64,000 nucleotides of DNA from Chloroflexota bacterium (lineage in GTDB: Bacteria > Chloroflexota > Anaerolineae > Aggregatilineales > Phototrophicaceae), in contig WTGN01000010.1 in assembly GCA_011523545.1 (NCBI GenBank), positions 83,921-147,920 on the forward strand, given 5' to 3'. A program made the position numbers and the translations under genes. The notes beneath the pieces are model-generated. The model was not told the DNA's origin and did no database searches. It saw only the letters and a list, made by a program, of their open reading frames with translations. This document shows, piece after piece, positions 61,173-64,000 of the stretch (the stretch's first letter is position 1; every line of letters starts with the position of its first letter).

Positions 61173-62177
61173 TCAATCGTGCCCCCACCAGCGCAAGCTT
61201 GGATCAGAGCGCAGATTGTCTACCAGATTCTGCTGGGAAGCGCGCGAATAGTGATTGGGGCAAATGGCGTCAAGCGCGCTGATTTCATTTACCGTGCATT
61301 CAATCTCTTCGCTCAACTTACTGCGACCCGTGCTGTGCACGTGGCAGGCTTCATGCACCAGAATAGAGGCGATTCTTGCTAAATCCGCGATCCATAGGTA
61401 GCCGTGCCCGGTTCCCCAACTAACCTTCCCTGTGGGGCTGTTGATCGAGACCCGTCCACCTTCCCTGGCATGGATGCTGCTAATGCCGGAAACCGTATAG
61501 TCGTACCAGCGCCAGCCGCCGGCTTTTCTCTTTAGCAGGTCCAAGGCGGCGCGCATCTTTCGCGTAAAATCTTCTGGCCCGTGTATTGGAATCGGATGGC
61601 TGCCGACGGGTCCGGCAATGCCTACTGGCCCGACACGTGAAATGGCATTGCAGTCGAACGTTGCTGCGTTGACGGGTGGTCCGGGGACAAAAACGGGCGG
61701 TGATGCCCTGCACATATTGTCGTATTTGAAAGCTTCATAGCCGTCGACCCAGTCCTGTTCGGTCGCGCATTGGCGGTTGACGAAACAGCAGTTGTCGATA
61801 GGCTGGCCCGCCGGGGAAGCTGCGGCTGGCGTAGGCCTTATAATCACCGGCGGCGGGCTGACGACGTGGCATTCATTCCGCTGAAACGCGTGGTAGCCCT
61901 CAACCCAAGCCCCAATCAAGTCGCACTGCCAGTTGACCTGGCAGCAATTGTCGACCGGCCCGCCGGCCGGCGCGGAGATTGGCGCGGACACCGCAGCAGC
62001 CGGCTGGCCGCCGGAGCATTCATTCCGCTGATATGCGTGATAGCCCTCAACCCATTCCTGGTCAGTAACGCATTGCCGATTGACGAAACAGCAATTGTCG
62101 ATGTCAGTTGCAAGGAGCGGGTTCCCGCCAAGAACGATGACAATAAGAATGGCAATCGCAAAGATTCTGGCTGTCAT
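61173..62177 (-). CDS. Secreted Cys-rich repeat protein with HExxH domain (copy C)
   Basis: A 334-residue secreted protein from the ATG at 62177 (MTARIFAIAILIVIVLGG, signal 1-23); an ATG 33 bases upstream is less likely. Three NCCxVNxQC repeats start near residues 26, 75 and 126; the second is the variant NCCQVNWQCDLIGAW. The C-terminal domain shares WRWYDYTVSGISSI, ILVHEACHVHSTG (His275), SEEIECTVNEISALDAI and the end RWWGHD with copy B. It lies directly downstream of the intact hisN, so it is the likely founder position of the array. Confidence 0.85.
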   Translation of the reverse strand: MTARIFAIAILIVIVLGGNPLLATDIDNCCFVNRQCVTDQEWVEGYHAYQRNECSGGQPAAAVSAPISAPAGGPVDNCCQVNWQCDLIGAWVEGYHAFQRNECHVVSPPPVIIRPTPAAASPAGQPIDNCCFVNRQCATEQDWVDGYEAFKYDNMCRASPPVFVPGPPVNAATFDCNAISRVGPVGIAGPVGSHPIPIHGPEDFTRKMRAALDLLKRKAGGWRWYDYTVSGISSIHAREGGRVSINSPTGKVSWGTGHGYLWIADLARIASILVHEACHVHSTGRSKLSEEIECTVNEISALDAICPNHYSRASQQNLVDNLRSDPSLRWWGHD

Positions 62178-62339
62178 GGATCCTTCATCCGCGTACAACG
62201 CGCGCGACAAATCTGTCCTAATCGCAGCAGAGTCTACCTTTTTTCTTTATTAGGGCGCAAATATTGAAGCGATCGCTGCAATGGTGACTGCGCGCTTGCG
62301 GGTGATAAACGACGCTAGGAGAAAGAGGCGCGAGAAACC

Positions 62340-63095
62340 CTAGGCGATGAGCACGCGCAGGACCTGGCTGTGCAGATGCCGATTGCTGGCGATGATGCCA
62401 TTGCCGCTCAGGGGCGGCCCGCCATTCCAGGAGCTGATGACGCCGCCGGCGCCTTCGATCACCGGGATCAGAGCGACGATGTCCCAGAGATGCATGATGG
62501 GGTCGAGCATGATGTCGGCGTAGCCGGTCGCCAGCAGAAAATAACCGTGGCAATCGCCCCAGGTGCGGTTGAAGCTGGTCTTTCCCATCAGCTGCTGGAA
62601 GGCGATGCCGTTCTGATATTGGCCGACGTGGATGAAATCAGTGTAGAGCATGACGGCGTCGCGCAGGCGCCGCGTATCGCGGACGCGCACAATCTCATCG
62701 TTAAGCCGCGCCTCCTTGCCGTCGCCAACTAGCAGGTGGCTGGTGACCGGATGATGGATCGCCCCGACGACAGGCTGCCCGTCTTTCATCAAGCCGATCA
62801 AGGTGCCGAAGAGGAAGGTGCCGCTGACGAATGACTTGGTGCCATCAATCGGATCCAGCACCCATTGATATTCCGCCCCATCGTTGTGAACGCCGAATTC
62901 CTCGCCGATGATGCCATGATCGGGATATTCCTTCATGATCATCTCGCGCATGATTTCTTCCGCCTGGCGGTCGGCGATGGTCACGGGCGATTCGTCGGCT
63001 TTCGTCTCCACGGTGAAATCGCGGCGAAAATAGCGCATGATAATGTCGCCGCTGGCCTGGGCGAGCGCTTTGCTGAAATCTACAAACTCGCGCAT
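62340..63095 (-). CDS. hisN: Inositol-monophosphatase-family phosphatase, probable histidinol-phosphatase
   Basis: A 251-residue magnesium-dependent phosphatase. Metal-site motifs are IIGEEFG (Glu66), WVLDPIDGTKSFVSG (Asp81, Asp84, Gly85-Thr86) and LWDIVALIPVIEGAGG. A start 6 bases after hisB and the TKSFVSG form (HisN-type rather than inositol phosphatase GTxNF) favour histidinol-phosphate phosphatase, the penultimate step of histidine synthesis. Fragments of its 3' end recur at 59242 and 61007. Confidence 0.9.
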   Translation of the reverse strand: MREFVDFSKALAQASGDIIMRYFRRDFTVETKADESPVTIADRQAEEIMREMIMKEYPDHGIIGEEFGVHNDGAEYQWVLDPIDGTKSFVSGTFLFGTLIGLMKDGQPVVGAIHHPVTSHLLVGDGKEARLNDEIVRVRDTRRLRDAVMLYTDFIHVGQYQNGIAFQQLMGKTSFNRTWGDCHGYFLLATGYADIMLDPIMHLWDIVALIPVIEGAGGVISSWNGGPPLSGNGIIASNRHLHSQVLRVLIA

Positions 63096-63101
63096 GACGC
63101 T

Positions 63102-63698
63102 CTACTCCGTCAATGTGCCTTTCGTGCTGGGGACCCCAATGCGAGCGGGATCGAGCGCGGCGGCTTGGGCCAGGGCGCGGCCGAAAGCTTTGAACAGGGC
63201 CTCGGCTTTATGATGGTCGTTGCGGCCATAGAGCACCTGGCAATGCAGATTCATCTTGGCATGGGCGGCGATGGATTCAAAAGCGTGCGCGACCAAATCG
63301 CTGGGCATCTGTCCCATGATCGGCGTCTTGAAGTCCGCCTCGATTACGGCATACGGGCGGCCGCTCAAGTCGATGACAGCGCGGGCCAGCGCCTCATCCA
63401 TGGGCACGTAAGCCGCCCCCATGCGCTGGATGCCGCTGCGCGATGCGAGCGCTTCGTCTATCGCCCGGCCCAGGCAGATGGCGATGTCCTCAATCGTGTG
63501 GTGGGCGTCAATGTGCAAGTCGCCACGGGCCCGCACGCGCAGGTCGAAATTACCGTGATGGGCGATATGCCCCAGCATGTGGTCGTAGAAGCCGATGCCG
63601 CTGTCGATATCGGCGGCGCCGGCGCCATCCAGGTTGAGGCTCAGCTCAATGGATGTTTCTTTTGTGTTGCGCTTGATATCGGCTGTTCGCGCGCTCAT
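63102..63698 (-). CDS. hisB: Imidazoleglycerol-phosphate dehydratase
   Basis: A 198-residue enzyme of histidine synthesis. The manganese-binding signatures [29 protein letters not shown] and the C-terminal [19 protein letters not shown] are all present. The ATG at 63698 has AGGAGAGC before it and begins [17 protein letters not shown], the normal family start; an in-frame upstream codon at 63728 is not needed. It is the first gene of a two-gene hisB-hisN unit in this window; other his genes lie elsewhere. Confidence 0.95.
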   Translation of the reverse strand: MSARTADIKRNTKETSIELSLNLDGAGAADIDSGIGFYDHMLGHIAHHGNFDLRVRARGDLHIDAHHTIEDIAICLGRAIDEALASRSGIQRMGAAYVPMDEALARAVIDLSGRPYAVIEADFKTPIMGQMPSDLVAHAFESIAAHAKMNLHCQVLYGRNDHHKAEALFKAFGRALAQAAALDPARIGVPSTKGTLTE

Positions 63699-63800
63699 GA
63701 ACGCTCTCCTCGCCTGAAACGATAGCACAAAATGACGTAGAGAACAGGGTGCGGGTAGAGGGGCGGCTGCGGGCAGCCAGGGAATTGGGAATCTTTTAGG

Positions 63801-63871
63801 CCCCGGTCGGCCGTGCCTGTGATAGCGCGAGCTTTAGGGCGAGCCACCGTCTCGCCCCTACGGCTCGGTGG
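63801..63871. repeat. GTAGGGGCGA-family palindromic repeat (left arm decayed)
   Basis: Right arm TAGGGCGAGCCACCGTCTCG then CCCCTAC at 63835-63861 is identical to the right arm of the copy at 15061-15087. The centre GTGCCTGTGATAGCGCGAGC matches the copy at 35585. Confidence 0.75.
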
Positions 63872-63879
63872 ACATGAGA

Positions 63880-64000
63880 ATCTGTAGACACCCGCGCGAC
63901 AATGCCGCCGCCCACGCATAATACCTTGCACCACGACGCGCATTTCTCCCCCTCCCTGACTCGTCGGATGCCCGCCATAGAGATGGCGGGCATCCGACGA
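63880..64000 (-). repeat. Copy of the long CGCCATAGAGATGGCG hairpin repeat, at the window edge
   Basis: Ends in a perfect hairpin of 18-base arms: TCGTCGGATGCCCGCCAT, loop AGAG, then the reverse complement (63961-64000). Before it lie TGTAGACACCCGCGCGACAA, TGCCGCCGCCCACGC and CTCCCCCTCCCTGACTCG. Related copies: 9466-9563 and 19801-19933. It may continue beyond the window. The remaining part of 63699-64000 holds no gene. Confidence 0.8.

Noticed and set aside
1..64000. tRNA or rRNA genes, insertion sequences, prophage
   Set aside because: No cloverleaf-like or rRNA-like segments, transposase, integrase or phage structural genes were recognised by reading; a covariance-model scan would be needed to exclude small RNAs fully.

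Overview
The window is a GC-rich bacterial chromosome segment with about 53 recognisable protein genes. I see no rRNA, tRNA, phage, transposase or CRISPR array. Sugar ABC cassettes without their own ATPase, binding proteins with plain secretory signals rather than lipoboxes, a menaquinone locus, a Wzm/Wzt polysaccharide exporter and very many short palindromic intergenic repeats suggest a heterotrophic Chloroflexota (Anaerolineae-like) bacterium. That placement is inference; no marker gene here proves it.

Left part (1-21.5 kb): the 5' end of an SDR oxidoreductase; a GatC/AtzG-like small protein overlapping an amidase; a BMP-family binding protein that is an internal tandem duplication; then a LacI-controlled cassette (regulator, sugar-binding protein, two permeases, secreted GH16 beta-glucanase with three carbohydrate-binding modules) that looks like a laminarin/beta-1,3-glucan locus with visible LacI-type operators. 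Next, on the minus strand, come a second sugar ABC cassette (Tat-exported binding protein and two permeases), a Gfo/Idh/MocA dehydrogenase, a DapA-family lyase/dehydratase and a ketoglutarate-semialdehyde-type dehydrogenase, plausibly an oxidative sugar-acid or pentose pathway. A zinc alcohol dehydrogenase follows.

Middle (21.5-47 kb): three small membrane proteins (two of them tandem paralogues), an M20 peptidase, an OmpR-type two-component system, a cytosine-deaminase-like enzyme, and a TetR-menF-menD-menB-menE-menH menaquinone locus (no menC). Then come a phosphotransferase, a Wzt/Wzm exporter with an acyltransferase, two DUF4230 paralogues of lower GC, and a nucleoside-type BMP ABC operon with two binding proteins.

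Right part (47-64 kb): glycogen debranching enzyme, a MatB-like acyl-CoA synthetase, a Uma2 protein, a membrane protein, an orphan HicB-like protein, a fused FeS/molybdopterin xanthine-dehydrogenase-family enzyme carrying an intergenic repeat element read in frame, galactokinase, an SDR, three tandem paralogues of an apparently undescribed secreted Cys-rich HExxH protein, and hisN-hisB.

The most interesting observations are: (i) the secreted family built of a roughly 28-residue double-cysteine repeat plus a C-terminal HEACHVH domain, tripled in tandem; (ii) decayed 3' ends of hisN between the copies, recording how the array duplicated; (iii) a palindromic repeat domesticated inside the xanthine-dehydrogenase-like gene; (iv) the fused double BMP protein; and (v) several interspersed repeat families.
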